From Arthrobacter sp. B1805 (GTDB lineage Bacteria; Actinomycetota; Actinomycetes; Actinomycetales; Micrococcaceae), in the NCBI RefSeq assembly GCF_002929745.1, contig NZ_PJIQ01000012.1:1-64000 (forward strand): 64,000 nt of DNA, read 5' to 3'. Both the position numbers and the translations under genes were made by a program. The notes beneath the pieces were generated by a model. It searched no databases. It had not been told where the DNA came from and saw nothing but the letters and a program-made list of their open reading frames with translations. This document shows positions 16,534-27,836 of the stretch, piece after piece; the first letter of the stretch is position 1, and each line of letters begins with the position of its first letter.

Positions 16534-17903
16534 TCCTCCGGAGAGGGAGTGCGCGGCGAGGACGCGTTCTGGTCCGCGGCCGGTGCGCGTCGCTCGTCCT
16601 CGTCCGCGTCGGTGCGCGTTCCTGACCCGGGATGGTGTGCCGGAAGGGTTTCCCTCGACATCAGCCACACGACGGCAGCACCCACCGTGAGCACCCCTGT
16701 CACCACGAAGGCGACGTCGTACGCCCCGACGAAGAGCTGGTCGATGATGACACCGGCCGCGATCGGACCGAAGATGGCGCCGAGGTCCGAGCTCATCTGG
16801 AAGAACGCCAGGACCTTGCCGCCACTGCGTCCGTTACCGATGACGTCCGCGACCGCAGCCTGCTGGGCCGGATTCAGCAGGCCCGTCCCGATTCCGCCGA
16901 CGACGCAGATCACCAGGAAGACGACGAGGTCGGCCGAGAAGCCGAGGGCGGCCATAGCTGCGCCGTTCACCAGGAGCCCGCTGATGACCAGGGGCTTCCG
17001 TCCCACCGAGTCCGCAAGGCGCCCGGACACCGTCAGGGCGAGGGCCGTCCCGGCGGCGAAGAAGGCGAGTGAGACTCCCGCTATCTCCGGTCCGGCGGCT
17101 AGGACGGCGGTTGCGAAGAGGGGAACCAGCGCCATGCGGATTCCGAACGAGGACCATCCGTTCGCGAAGCTCGAGACGAGGGCGGCTCGGTATGCGGAGT
17201 CCCTGAAGGCTTCGCGTACAGTCAACGGTGCCTCGCTCCGACCCGCCTGGCGGTCCGCGAGGGTAGTGCCCTTGAGCTGGAAGAAGACGACGGCGGAGGC
17301 CGCGAGCAGCGCCGCGGCGTAGACGAGGAACGGCACGCGGAGCCCGAAGCGACCCAGCAGGCCTCCGAGGATCGGGCCGCCGATGCTGCCGAGCAGGAAG
17401 GCGGTCGCGTACGCGCCGGACACCCGGCCCCGGATGGATGGCGGCGCGAGGCGGACGATCAGCCCCATGGCGGAGACGGTGAACATCGTGGAGCCGATGC
17501 CACCGAGCCCGCGGAAGACGAGCAATTGCCAATAGTCCGCCGCGAAGGCACAGGCAGCGGTGGAAAGAGCGACGATGAGCAGGCCGATGATGTAGATGGG
17601 CCGCTCTCCGAGCTTCTCCACGAGCCGGCCGCCCGCAGGCGCGAACACCAGGCGCGTGAAGGCGAAGGCACTCACGATGACCGACGACGCCGTCACTCCG
17701 ACGTCGAAGCTCTGGGCGAACTGCGGGAGGATCGGAGCGACGAGACCGAAACCGATGGCGATCACGAAGGCGGCGGCGATGAGCACCCTGATCTCGCGCG
17801 GGATGCGCTCGGGTTCCGCGGGGGGAGCGGACTGCGCGGCTGCCTGCCCTCTCCGCACGGGAATCCTGGGTAGGCGCCTGCGCGCGCGAGAGGTTCCGGC
17901 CAT
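16530..17903 (-). CDS. MFS transporter (drug-exporter type)
   Basis: 457 residues with about 12 hydrophobic helices after a basic N-terminal tail (RARRRLPRIPVRRG). The segment GLVAPILPQFAQSFDV in helix 1 and GGRLVEKLGERP between helices 2 and 3 resemble proton-coupled drug exporters; RLADSVGRKPLV is the equivalent loop in the second half. Substrate cannot be told. ATG 17903. Convergent with smc, with stop codons overlapping in a palindromic CTAG; no terminator hairpin is visible between them. Confidence 0.85.
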   Translation of the reverse strand: MAGTSRARRRLPRIPVRRGQAAAQSAPPAEPERIPREIRVLIAAAFVIAIGFGLVAPILPQFAQSFDVGVTASSVIVSAFAFTRLVFAPAGGRLVEKLGERPIYIIGLLIVALSTAACAFAADYWQLLVFRGLGGIGSTMFTVSAMGLIVRLAPPSIRGRVSGAYATAFLLGSIGGPILGGLLGRFGLRVPFLVYAAALLAASAVVFFQLKGTTLADRQAGRSEAPLTVREAFRDSAYRAALVSSFANGWSSFGIRMALVPLFATAVLAAGPEIAGVSLAFFAAGTALALTVSGRLADSVGRKPLVISGLLVNGAAMAALGFSADLVVFLVICVVGGIGTGLLNPAQQAAVADVIGNGRSGGKVLAFFQMSSDLGAIFGPIAAGVIIDQLFVGAYDVAFVVTGVLTVGAAVVWLMSRETLPAHHPGSGTRTDADEDERRAPAADQNASSPRTPSPED

Positions 17904-17967
17904 GGTCCTCGCATTGTGTCACTGCTTGAACCGGATGCTCAATCGGCCCGTGTGAGAAGGTGGATCA

Positions 17968-19161
17968 GTGAACGACATCCTTCTGCCTGTCATCTTCGTC
18001 ATCCTCGCGATCGCCGTGGTCGGGTCGCTCGCCGTACTCCTCCTGCGCGGCAGGCGTACTCCTCCGGGCCTCTACTCCTCACCGAGGGATCCCGATGACC
18101 AGGTGACCGGGGCCGCCCACGGCGCCACGTCGACCGAAGTCCTGGATCGCCCTGACGGAACGACGACCGACGTCCTGGTACCGGACGATCTCAGCGGCCT
18201 CGATGAAGCTCCTCCCGCACCGCGATTCGATACCGTCGAACCGGTTCAGGGCAGGCTCGCGAGGTTGCGGGCCCGGCTGGTCCGCTCGAACAACGCACTG
18301 GGCAAGGGCCTGCTCGCCCTGCTGTCCCGCGACAAGATCGACGAGGACGTGTGGGACGAGGTGGAGGAGACGCTGCTCATGGCGGACCTCGGGACCGAAC
18401 CCACGATGGAACTCGTGGATGCCCTCCGCGACCGCGTGAAAGTGGCAGGAAGCCGCAATCCGGCGGAGGTGAAGGACATGCTGCGCGAGGAGCTGGTGAA
18501 GCTCGTCGATCCCACGATGGACCGCACTCTTGCGACCGCGCGCCACGCCGACCGGCCGGCCATCGTCATGGTGGTCGGGGTCAACGGAGTCGGAAAGACC
18601 ACCACCGTCGGCAAGCTGGCCCGAGTACTGGTCGCCGACGACAAGGACGTCCTTCTCGGTGCTGCAGACACGTTCCGCGCGGCTGCGGCCGAACAACTGG
18701 CCACCTGGGGCGCCCGCGTAGGGGTTCCCACCGTCAAGTCCGACGTCGACGGCGCGGATCCGGCGTCGGTGGCCTTCGAAGCGGTCAAGGCGGGGATCGA
18801 GCAGGAAGTGGACGTCGTCCTCATCGACACGGCTGGTCGGCTCCAGAACAAGGTCGGTCTGATGGACGAGCTCGGCAAGGTCAAGCGTGTCGTCGAGAAG
18901 CAGGGCACGGTCGACGAGGTGCTGCTGGTCCTGGATGCGACGACGGGCCAGAACGGGCTCAACCAGGCGCGGGTCTTCGCCGAGGTCGTGAACATCACGG
19001 GCATCGTGCTGACCAAGCTGGATGGCACGGCGAAGGGCGGCATCGTGGTCGCGATCCAGCGGAGCCTCGGTGTACCCGTCAAGCTGATCGGACTGGGCGA
19101 GGGCGCCGACGATCTCGCTCCCTTCGAAGCGGAGAGCTTCGTGGACGCCCTGCTCAACTAG
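17968..19161 (+). CDS. ftsY: Signal recognition particle receptor FtsY
   Basis: 397 residues. Unlike proteobacterial FtsY it begins with a clear transmembrane segment (ILLPVIFVILAIAVVGSLAV), the actinobacterial form, then an acidic linker. The NG GTPase domain follows: GVNGVGKTTTVGKLA (P-loop), DTFRAAAAEQL, DTAGRLQNK, TKLDGTAKGG. It docks SRP-ribosome complexes at the membrane through Ffh, encoded at 22.9 kb. GTG 17968 follows a GAAGGTGG site. Confidence 0.96.
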   Translation: MNDILLPVIFVILAIAVVGSLAVLLLRGRRTPPGLYSSPRDPDDQVTGAAHGATSTEVLDRPDGTTTDVLVPDDLSGLDEAPPAPRFDTVEPVQGRLARLRARLVRSNNALGKGLLALLSRDKIDEDVWDEVEETLLMADLGTEPTMELVDALRDRVKVAGSRNPAEVKDMLREELVKLVDPTMDRTLATARHADRPAIVMVVGVNGVGKTTTVGKLARVLVADDKDVLLGAADTFRAAAAEQLATWGARVGVPTVKSDVDGADPASVAFEAVKAGIEQEVDVVLIDTAGRLQNKVGLMDELGKVKRVVEKQGTVDEVLLVLDATTGQNGLNQARVFAEVVNITGIVLTKLDGTAKGGIVVAIQRSLGVPVKLIGLGEGADDLAPFEAESFVDALLN

Positions 19162-19257
19162 CAACCCCCATGTGCTAGCCCCGCCGATACCTTCTGGCAA
19201 GGGCGGTGGGGTCGGGAAACCTCCCGGAAACATCGACGTCATGCGGCTTTTACCTCG

Positions 19258-19284
19258 GTGAGACTGATGTAACCTCCCTGCAAC
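19258..19284 (+). promoter_or_regulatory. Candidate GlnR-type nitrogen control site before amtB
   Basis: Three half-site-like words at an exact 11-base pitch: GTGAG, GTAAC, GCAAC, each separated by 6 bases. GlnR boxes in actinobacteria are built from GTnAC/GnAAC words with 6-base gaps. It lies about 80 bases before the amtB start. The first word is imperfect. Confidence 0.4.
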
Positions 19285-19365
19285 GAAACGCCCAAAAGAC
19301 GGAAACACGGCCGCCGCATTCTGGAGGAGCGGGAAGTCCCCGCCCCTTTGGAAGGATCGTGTTTG

Positions 19366-21068
<1,703 letters not shown>

Positions 21069-21097
21069 GAACACCCGACGGGCGGATACCAGGTCGG

Positions 21098-21140
21098 AAC
21101 GAGGAAGGGCCATCACAAGATGTGATGGCCCTTCCTCGTT
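21098..21140 (+). terminator. Terminator after glnK
   Basis: 20-bp perfect stem (21098-21117 with 21121-21140), loop AGA. No long T tract follows. The outer arm AACGAGG...CCTCGTT matches the outer arm of the hairpin after gnd (51847-51888). Confidence 0.8.
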
Positions 21141-21142
21141 GT

Positions 21143-21180
21143 CTGCGGTCTTCGGAGGGGAAGCCCTCCGGATACCGCAG
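21143..21180. terminator. Secondary hairpin between glnK and zwf
   Basis: Nested stems: CTGCGGT (21143-21149) with ACCGCAG near 21174-21180, and inside it CGGAGGG with CCCTCCG. It lies between two convergent genes, so a bidirectional terminator is likely. Confidence 0.45.
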
Positions 21181-21203
21181 GCCGTGCATAGGCCGCTCGA
21201 GCG

Positions 21204-21233
21204 ACGGCCGCGCTCAGTACTGAGCGCGGCCGT
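21204..21233 (-). terminator. 30-bp palindrome spanning the zwf stop codon
   Basis: Perfect palindrome ACGGCCGCGCTCAGT with its complement, no spacer. The zwf TGA (21214-21216) lies inside it, so the hairpin would form on the last codons of the transcript. Confidence 0.55.
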
Positions 21234-22659
21234 GCGAGGAAGGCCAGGAGTCGGGTCCCGTGGAACCCGCAGGGTATTCCTCCAGCGGAACCCTGTTCTC
21301 CGACCACGCCTTGAGGACGGGCTCCACGATGCGCCAGCAGTCCTCGGCAGTGTCGCCGCGGACCGAGAGTGTCGGATCACCGGCCAGGACGCCGTCGAGC
21401 ACTTCGCCGTAGGGCAGGAGATCCGTCTCGTTCAAATCGGCGCTGAGGGTCGCACGGTCCAGCGAGAAGATATCGCCCGGGCCGTTGACGTCCAGTTCGA
21501 GCTGCAGCGTGTCCGGTCCGAACCCGATGCGGAGCTTCGTCGGGGCGTCCTGACCCGTGAATCCGACGGGCAGGTGGCTGACGGGCTTGAAGGTGATGAC
21601 GGCCTCCTTGCGCTTGGCGCCGAGCGCCTTGCCGGAGCGGAGGACGAACGGCACGCCGGACCACCGCTCGTTGTTGATGGAGACGGTGACCTCGGCCAGC
21701 GTCTCCGTGCCCCTCGCCGCATCGACCCCCGGCTCGGCGGTGTAGTCGGGAATCTGTCGGTCACCGATGCTGCCGGCTGTGTAGCGGGCACGGCGGCTGC
21801 TTCCCGGCGTGTCGAGATCGACCGTACTGGCCCTGAGGATCGAGCCGATGTGATCCCGCAGGTCACGTTCATGAAGGGTCGACGGCGCGTTGAGCGCAAG
21901 GAGGGCCATGACGTGCAGGAGATGGCTCTGAATCATGTCCCGCAGTGCGCCGGCCCCGTCGTAGTAGCGCGCGCGGTTCTCGAGAGCGAGATCCTCGTCG
22001 AAGATCACCTCGACCTTCTCGATGTGCAGATTGTTCCAGACGGGCTCGAGGATGCGGTTGGCGAAGCGGAGGCCCAAGATATTGAAGACGGTGGCCTTGC
22101 CGAGGAAGTGGTCGACGCGGTGGATGTTCTGCTCCGGGACCAGTTTCGAGAGCTTCTCGTTGAGGTCGTGGGCTGAGGCCTGATCGGTGCCGAATGGTTT
22201 CTCCATCACCAGGCGGGTGCTCTTCGGCAGGGAGTTGGTGCCCAAGGCGCTGCAGGCCATCTGGCTGACAGCCGGGGGGAGGGCGAAGTAGAGGGCCACC
22301 GGCCCGTCGAGCGTCCTCACCAGATCGGCGAGGCCGTCCTGAGTGACGTCTATCAGGTGGTAGGAACTGTTGTCGCGAACCTGCTGGAGGGACGCGCGGC
22401 CGGCGTCGTCCGCTTTCTCCATGGCGGCGGAGAACGCTCCGTCGACGCGCTGGCGCCATTGTTCGTCCGTCCAGTCGTCCGAACCTGCACCCACCAGCTT
22501 CAAGCCGTCAGCGCGACCGAGGCGGATGAGCCGCGCGAGTCCGGGGAGCAGCAGCCGCCCCGTGAGGTCACCGGATGCGCCCAGAATGAGCAGGGTCTTC
22601 ACGCGGGTATCGGCCTCGGCGGGAATCATGTCGTGTTCTGCGAGAGAGGAAGTATCCAC
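21214..22659 (-). CDS. zwf: Glucose-6-phosphate 1-dehydrogenase
   Basis: First oxidative pentose phosphate step: glucose-6-phosphate to 6-phosphogluconolactone with NADP reduction. About 481 residues. Nucleotide site LLILGASGDLTGRLLLPGL, catalytic motif RVDHFLGKATVFNILGLRFAN (the family has R-I-D-H-Y-L-G-K, here Val and Phe variants), VMEKPFGTD. GTG 22659 follows AAGGTGAAG; ATG 22629 (MIPAEADTRVK) is the alternative. It stands alone, not with tal, opcA or gnd, so it may be a second, divergent zwf copy. Divergent from ffh. Confidence 0.9.
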   Translation of the reverse strand: MDTSSLAEHDMIPAEADTRVKTLLILGASGDLTGRLLLPGLARLIRLGRADGLKLVGAGSDDWTDEQWRQRVDGAFSAAMEKADDAGRASLQQVRDNSSYHLIDVTQDGLADLVRTLDGPVALYFALPPAVSQMACSALGTNSLPKSTRLVMEKPFGTDQASAHDLNEKLSKLVPEQNIHRVDHFLGKATVFNILGLRFANRILEPVWNNLHIEKVEVIFDEDLALENRARYYDGAGALRDMIQSHLLHVMALLALNAPSTLHERDLRDHIGSILRASTVDLDTPGSSRRARYTAGSIGDRQIPDYTAEPGVDAARGTETLAEVTVSINNERWSGVPFVLRSGKALGAKRKEAVITFKPVSHLPVGFTGQDAPTKLRIGFGPDTLQLELDVNGPGDIFSLDRATLSADLNETDLLPYGEVLDGVLAGDPTLSVRGDTAEDCWRIVEPVLKAWSENRVPLEEYPAGSTGPDSWPSSHGRAQY

Positions 22660-22859
22660 CTCTTCACCTTGCCACTTAACCCTGCGTGTGTCCCGCTGTC
22701 CGGCAACGCGTCCGGCAATGCGTCCGGCTGGTGTCGGGTGGTGCGACCACCGGCCCCGCTGACGAGCGGAGGCAGGACCCGGACAGCCCGTGGCGCTGCT
22801 CAGTTGGTACCCTTGGGAGTTGAGTCTTCCTATCTCCCGATGAAAGTAGTTCACGGCAC

Positions 22860-24446
22860 GTGTTCAATTCACTCTCCGACCGGCTGACTGCGACCTTCAA
22901 GAACCTCCGTGGGAAGGGCCGCCTCACCGAGGCCGACATCGACGCTACGGTGCGTGAGATCCGGCGGGCCCTGCTCGACGCGGATGTGGCCGTGCCCGTC
23001 GTGCGTGCGTTCACCGCCGCCGTCAGGGAACGCGCCCTCGGGCTGGAGGTCTCGCAGGCACTGAACCCCGGGCAGCAGATCGTCAAGATCGTCAACGAGG
23101 AGCTCGTGGGGATCCTGGGCGGGGAGACCCGACGGCTCCGCCTCGCCAAGAATCCGCCCACGGTCATCATGCTGGCGGGTTTGCAGGGCGCGGGAAAGAC
23201 GACCCTCGCGGGCAAGCTGTCCAAGTGGCTCAAGGGCCAGGGTCACAGCCCCCTCCTCGTCGCGTGCGACCTCCAGCGTCCGAACGCTGTCCGACAGCTC
23301 CAGGTCAACGGCGAGCGTGCCGGCGTTCCCGTCTATGCTCCGCACCCGGGCGTCAGTTCGGAATTCGAGTCCGCCACCGGTGATCCCGTCGCCGTTGCGC
23401 GCCAGGGCGTCGCCGAGGCGCGTGCCCGCCTGCACGACGTCGTGATCGTCGACACCGCCGGCCGTCTCGGCGTGGATGCCGAGCTCATGCAGCAGGCGGC
23501 CGACATCCGCGCTGCCATCAGCCCCGACGAGGTGCTGTTCGTCATCGACGCGATGATCGGCCAGGACGCTGTCAACACCGCGCTCGCCTTCAATGAGGGT
23601 GTCGACTTCACCGGCGTCGTGCTGACGAAGCTCGACGGCGATGCCCGCGGCGGCGCCGCCCTCTCGGTCGCATCCGTGACCGGCAAGCCGGTCATGTTCG
23701 CCTCCACGGGCGAAGGACTGAACGACTTCGAGCTGTTCCACCCCGATCGCATGGCATCGCGCATCCTCGACATGGGCGACATCCTGACCCTGATCGAGCA
23801 GGCGGAGAAGTCCTGGGACAAGGATGAAGCGGCCCGGATGGCGAAGAAGTTCGCCGACCAGGAGGACTTCACACTCGACGATTTCCTCGCGCAGATGCAG
23901 CAGATCCGCAACATGGGCTCCATGAAGAAGATGCTCATGATGATGCCGGGTGCCGCGAACATGCGGGAGCAGCTGGAGAACTTCGACGAGCGTGAGATCG
24001 ACCGCGTGGAAGCCATCGTCCGCTCCATGACCCCGCACGAGCGCCTGGCGCCCAAGATCATCAACGGCTCGCGCCGCGCGAGGATCGCCCGCGGTTCCGG
24101 CGTGCATGTGTCGGAGGTCAACGGCCTGCTGGAGCGCTTCACGCAGGCGCAGAAGATGATGCGGAAGATGGCGTCCGGTGGTGGTATCCCGGGTATGCCA
24201 GGCATGGCAGGGCCCGGCGGTTTCGGCGGTCCGCGGAAGGCCAAGGCTGCAGCGGCGGCCAAGGGCAAGAAGAAGCCGCGGTCGGGTAATCCTGCCAAGG
24301 CCGCCCTGGAGGCCCAGGAAGCCGAGGCGCGGCGCGCCGCTGCCCGTACTGCGGCGCCGACGGGAGCTGCCTTCGGGGGCCAGCAGGACTTCGATCCCGC
24401 CGCGATGAACCTTCCCAAGGGCTTCGAGAAGTTCCTCGGGAAGTAA
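22860..24446 (+). CDS. ffh: Signal recognition particle protein Ffh
   Basis: 528-residue SRP54 GTPase that binds signal sequences and 4.5S RNA and hands ribosomes to FtsY. N domain, then G domain with GLQGAGKTTLAGKL, DTAGRLGVDAEL and TKLDGDARGG; the Met-rich M domain follows (MGSMKKMLMMMPGAANM, SGVHVSEVNGLLERF). Low-complexity Gly/Ala/Lys tail. GTG 22860 gives the conserved FNSLSDRLTATFKNLRGKG after the initiator. A TACCCT -10-like element lies about 50 bases upstream. Confidence 0.97.
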   Translation: MFNSLSDRLTATFKNLRGKGRLTEADIDATVREIRRALLDADVAVPVVRAFTAAVRERALGLEVSQALNPGQQIVKIVNEELVGILGGETRRLRLAKNPPTVIMLAGLQGAGKTTLAGKLSKWLKGQGHSPLLVACDLQRPNAVRQLQVNGERAGVPVYAPHPGVSSEFESATGDPVAVARQGVAEARARLHDVVIVDTAGRLGVDAELMQQAADIRAAISPDEVLFVIDAMIGQDAVNTALAFNEGVDFTGVVLTKLDGDARGGAALSVASVTGKPVMFASTGEGLNDFELFHPDRMASRILDMGDILTLIEQAEKSWDKDEAARMAKKFADQEDFTLDDFLAQMQQIRNMGSMKKMLMMMPGAANMREQLENFDEREIDRVEAIVRSMTPHERLAPKIINGSRRARIARGSGVHVSEVNGLLERFTQAQKMMRKMASGGGIPGMPGMAGPGGFGGPRKAKAAAAAKGKKKPRSGNPAKAALEAQEAEARRAAARTAAPTGAAFGGQQDFDPAAMNLPKGFEKFLGK

Positions 24447-24454
24447 CGGGAGTC

Positions 24455-25195
24455 ATGCCCGTCCCCCGTTCGAGGAGCGGCTCGGTGCTGAGCGCCGAGC
24501 GGGTCGTCTTCGTCCATGGCAGCGGCGAGTTCGGCGCGGCCGCGTGGCCGAGGCAGCACGGACTGTCCCTCGAGTTCGACTGCCTCTACCTGCGACGCCA
24601 CGGTTTCTCCGCGGTGGAGGAACCTTCCCCCACCGACCACGTTCGCGATCAGGCGATCATCGCGGAAGCCCTGGGAGCGGGCGGACATGTCGTCGCCCAC
24701 TCGCAGGGCGCTGTCCCTGCCATGATGCTCGCAGTCGAACGCCCGGACCTGGTGAGGACGCTCACGCTGATCGAACCTGCGTGCCTCTCCCTGACGGTCG
24801 GCCTCCCAGCGACGGCTGCGCACATCGCGCTGATGGCCCCGCTGTTCGATGATCGTGAACTGATGTCCGACGAGGAGTTCCTCCAGACCTTCGTGCGCCG
24901 GGTCTTCGCCGCTGACGCTCCCGCTCCGGCAACCACCGATGCCCGCCGCGACGCGGCGAGATTGCGCCTGCAGGCCCCGCCCTGGGAGGCGCCCCTGTCG
25001 ATCGTGCCCGGCGTACCGACCCTCGTGCTGACGGGTGGCTGGGAACCGCTCTACGAGGAGGTCGCCGAGTACCTCGCAGGTACCGGCGCGGTGCACCGGA
25101 TCGCTCCCGGGGGTCACCGTCCGCATGACACCGTGCAAGGAGACGCGCACATCCGAGCCTTCCTGCGCTCTGCCAGCGAGGAAGCAGCAGCCTGA
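24455..25195 (+). CDS. Alpha/beta hydrolase
   Basis: 246 residues. Oxyanion region VVFVHGSGEFGAAAW and nucleophile Ser in HVVAHSQGAVPAMML (GxSxG relaxed to HSQG); an Asp/His pair near the C-terminus is likely (GGHRPHDTV). Starts ATG 24455, 8 bases after the ffh stop, so possibly co-transcribed with ffh. No signal peptide. Substrate unknown; not one of the well-defined esterase families I can name. Confidence 0.75.
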   Translation: MPVPRSRSGSVLSAERVVFVHGSGEFGAAAWPRQHGLSLEFDCLYLRRHGFSAVEEPSPTDHVRDQAIIAEALGAGGHVVAHSQGAVPAMMLAVERPDLVRTLTLIEPACLSLTVGLPATAAHIALMAPLFDDRELMSDEEFLQTFVRRVFAADAPAPATTDARRDAARLRLQAPPWEAPLSIVPGVPTLVLTGGWEPLYEEVAEYLAGTGAVHRIAPGGHRPHDTVQGDAHIRAFLRSASEEAAA

Positions 25196-25331
25196 CGAGC
25201 CATGGCCGCGCGTGGAGCCGGCGCGGCCGCCGTCGTCGGCAGTTCCGATCCCCGGGTGACGTCGTCTCCCTGGTTACCTCACGTCCGTCGTCCCGCTTGG
25301 AACGGTCAAGAAGCGCGCGGTCGAGGAATAA

Positions 25332-25345
25332 GTTGAAGGTTCAAC
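25332..25345 (+). promoter_or_regulatory. Candidate MarR-type operator upstream of the VOC dioxygenase
   Basis: Perfect inverted repeat GTTGAA-GG-TTCAAC. It overlaps TTGAAG (25333-25338), which could be the -35 of a promoter with GTATCC or TATCCG about 18-19 bases later. MarR-family repressors commonly bind TTGAA/TTCAA repeats and often control aromatic-responsive genes. No regulator gene is adjacent. Confidence 0.45.
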
Positions 25346-25388
25346 CAGTTGTGTGGGTATCCGCTGTTCTTCCTACTCAGGAGCCGAC

Positions 25389-26288
25389 ATGTCCGCGCAG
25401 GATCTGCTGCCCACCGACACCACCATGGGAACGCTGACACTCAAAGTCGGCGACCTGGCCCTGATGTCCACCTACTACGCCACGGCCCTCGGCCTGCAGG
25501 TGCTCGAGGACGGTGTGAACGTCGTCGTGCTCGGGCGCCAGGGCGCGGCCGTCATCCGTCTGGAGGAGGCCCGGCAGCTGCACCTGCCGCAGCGCGGCGA
25601 AGCCGGCCTCTTCCACACGGCCCTCCTCTTCCCGGATCGCGCAGGTCTCGCCGCGGCCGTCGCCTCCGCCGCCCGCCACCCCCTCAGCACCTTCGTGGGA
25701 AGTGCCGATCACCTCGTGAGTGAGGCGTTCTACTTCAGCGACCCCGAAGGCAACGGCATAGAACTGTATTTCGATCGGCCACGGAACGTATGGAACTGGT
25801 CGCAGGACGAGCGCGGAAACCGCACGGTCGTGATGGACAGTCTTCCGCTCGCACCCCGGGATTACATCGACAGGCACCTCACTGAGGACGCGGCGTCGCA
25901 CGCGGTGTCCCGCAGCGCGTCGATTGGACATGTCCACCTGCAGGTCGGTGATGTCGACCTCGCCCAGCGCTTCTACGTCGACGTGCTCGGATTCGAACGC
26001 ACGGCAGGCTGGCATGACCAGGCGCTCTTCGTCTCGGCGGGCGGCTACCACCACCACATGGCCATGAATGTCTGGAACAGCAGGGGAGCGGGGCCCCGCA
26101 AGGACACCCTCGGGCTCGGCGAGGTCCTCATCCGGGTGCCCGCGGCCGACGAGGTGGCTGCGCTGGCCGACAGGCTCTCCCACGCCGGAATCACGAGCTA
26201 CCACACCGGGGCCGAACTGCGCTTCGAGGACCCTTGGCGGAACCGTTTGAGAGTCGCGGCAGACGGGCAGGACGGCGGAATCGCCTAA
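25389..26288 (+). CDS. VOC family protein, CatE-like ring-cleaving dioxygenase
   Basis: 299 residues with two vicinal-oxygen-chelate modules. First module about 10-120 ([20 protein letters not shown], His in LFHTALLF, Glu in [11 protein letters not shown]); second about 170-290 (His in [24 protein letters not shown], Glu in [12 protein letters not shown]). The layout matches CatE/YfiE-type proteins, some of which are extradiol dioxygenases or detoxify quinones. ATG 25389 follows AGGAG. Stands alone between the hydrolase gene and the rpsP operon, with its own candidate operator. Confidence 0.82.
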   Translation: MSAQDLLPTDTTMGTLTLKVGDLALMSTYYATALGLQVLEDGVNVVVLGRQGAAVIRLEEARQLHLPQRGEAGLFHTALLFPDRAGLAAAVASAARHPLSTFVGSADHLVSEAFYFSDPEGNGIELYFDRPRNVWNWSQDERGNRTVVMDSLPLAPRDYIDRHLTEDAASHAVSRSASIGHVHLQVGDVDLAQRFYVDVLGFERTAGWHDQALFVSAGGYHHHMAMNVWNSRGAGPRKDTLGLGEVLIRVPAADEVAALADRLSHAGITSYHTGAELRFEDPWRNRLRVAADGQDGGIA

Positions 26289-26442
26289 AGTACGGCGGTC
26301 TGGCACAATGGATTCGTACTCGATCCGTGCAGCCCCTCTCTCTGTGCGTGAATTGTGTCCTTTGAACCCCTCTGAATGGCCCGCCCCACGGGAGCAGGAC
26401 GACGGGTTCGCCCCTTTTCATTTACAAGGAGTGACCACACAA

Positions 26443-26847
26443 GTGGCCGTAAAGATTCGCCTCAAGCGCATGGGCAAGATCCGCGCACCTTTCTACCGTG
26501 TCGTCGTCATGGATGCACGCTCCAAGCGTGATGGCCGTGCCCTCGAAGAGATCGGTAAGTACAACCCCACCGAGGAGCCCTCGTTCATCGAGATCAACTC
26601 CGAGCGTGCGCAGTACTGGCTCGGCGTCGGCGCACAGCCGACCGAGCAGGTCTCCGTACTGCTGAAGATCACCGGTGACTGGCAGAAGTTCAAGGGACTC
26701 AAGGGCCAGGAAGGCACCCTGAGGACCAAGGCAGCCAAGGAGTCGTTCGTCGCACCCGAGAAAGGCTCCGTGATCGTCCCCGAGGCCATCACCCCCAAGG
26801 CGAAGAAGAACGACGACGCCGCGGCGGAAGCCACCGAGGCAGAGTAA
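26443..26847 (+). CDS. rpsP: 30S ribosomal protein S16
   Basis: 134 residues; begins [20 protein letters not shown] after the initiator. Longer than minimal S16 because of a charged, Lys/Ala/Glu-rich tail common in actinobacteria. GTG 26443 has AAGGAG 10 bases upstream; the GTG at 26431 is in frame but adds nonconserved residues. First gene of rpsP-khpA-rimM-trmD. Confidence 0.96.
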   Translation: MAVKIRLKRMGKIRAPFYRVVVMDARSKRDGRALEEIGKYNPTEEPSFIEINSERAQYWLGVGAQPTEQVSVLLKITGDWQKFKGLKGQEGTLRTKAAKESFVAPEKGSVIVPEAITPKAKKNDDAAAEATEAE

Positions 26848-26848
26848 C

Positions 26849-27094
26849 TTGCTGGCCGAAGCTCTGGAGCACCTCGTCCGCGGCATCGTGGACAACCCGG
26901 ACGACGTCCGGGTATCCGCGAAGAACAACCGCCGCGGTGAGACGCTCGAGGTCCGGGTCCATCAGGAGGACCTCGGCCGAGTGATCGGTCGCCAGGGCCG
27001 CACGGCGCGTGCCCTGCGTACCGTCGTCGCCGCCCTCGCGGACGGTGAGCCCGTACGGGTCGACGTCGTCGACACCGACCGCCGCCGGGGCTGA
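26849..27094 (+). CDS. khpA: KH-domain RNA-binding protein KhpA
   Basis: 81 residues, TTG start 1 base after rpsP. KH signature GRVIGRQGRTARALR with the GxxG loop (IGRQGR). The family binds mRNA and sRNA, often with KhpB. Its place between rpsP and rimM is the usual one in Gram-positives. Confidence 0.93.
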   Translation: MLAEALEHLVRGIVDNPDDVRVSAKNNRRGETLEVRVHQEDLGRVIGRQGRTARALRTVVAALADGEPVRVDVVDTDRRRG

Positions 27095-27125
27095 CCCCGC
27101 CCGGAGCTTCACGCCACCATTATTC

Positions 27126-27164
27126 GATCGGCCCCACCACCAGGACATGGCGGTGGGGCCGATC
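27126..27164 (+). terminator. Hairpin between khpA and rimM (attenuator candidate)
   Basis: 13-bp perfect stem GATCGGCCCCACC with GGTGGGGCCGATC, 13-base loop, no T tract. In a 166-base gap inside the rpsP operon it may reduce read-through to rimM-trmD or stabilise the upstream mRNA. Confidence 0.55.
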
Positions 27165-27260
27165 TCATGTCCCACCCGTGTCGGTACCTCCGACACCGCA
27201 CGTATCGACGCACGTATCACCGCACGGATCACTGAAGGCACAAGCAGCAGGAGCACCACC

Positions 27261-27836
27261 ATGGAAGTACTCGTTGCGAGGATCGGCAAGCCCCACGGCA
27301 TCCGGGGCGAGGTAACGGTCCAGCTGTTCACCGACGCGCCCGAGGACCGCTTCGAACCGGGCGAGACGTTCCGGGTCGAGGACGCCGTGGTGTCCGCCCT
27401 GACCGTCGCGAAGGCGCGATGGAACAAGGACATCCTGATCGTCGGCTTCGAGCAGGTGGCAGACCGCAACCAGGCCGAGACACTGCGCGGTGCCCGGCTC
27501 TTCATCGACAGTGACACGACGAGCGACGACGAGGACGACGCCTGGTACGAGCACGAACTCGTGGGGCTCGACGTCCGCGTCGACGGCGAGGCGGTCGGCA
27601 AGGTCACCGCACTGCGCACCATGGCCGTGCAGGATCTGCTGGTGGTCGAACTGGCCGACGGACACGAGGCCCTCGTGCCGTTCGTCGAAGCTATCGTGCC
27701 CGAGGTGAATGTCGTCGACGGCTTCGTGGTGGTCGTCCCGCCCGCAGGCCTGTTCGATCTCAACACCCCCGGCTCGAACCAGGCGCCCGACGACGGCGAC
27801 GGCATCGCCGCACCCGAGGGTGAGGCACGCCGCTAG
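27261..27836 (+). CDS. rimM: Ribosome maturation factor RimM
   Basis: 191 residues. N-terminal RimM barrel ([23 protein letters not shown]), then a PRC-barrel (about 95-170; [41 protein letters not shown]). Assists 30S head assembly with S19. ATG 27261 with CAGGAG upstream. Overlaps trmD by 1 base. Asp/Gly-rich tail. Confidence 0.94.
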   Translation: MEVLVARIGKPHGIRGEVTVQLFTDAPEDRFEPGETFRVEDAVVSALTVAKARWNKDILIVGFEQVADRNQAETLRGARLFIDSDTTSDDEDDAWYEHELVGLDVRVDGEAVGKVTALRTMAVQDLLVVELADGHEALVPFVEAIVPEVNVVDGFVVVVPPAGLFDLNTPGSNQAPDDGDGIAAPEGEARR

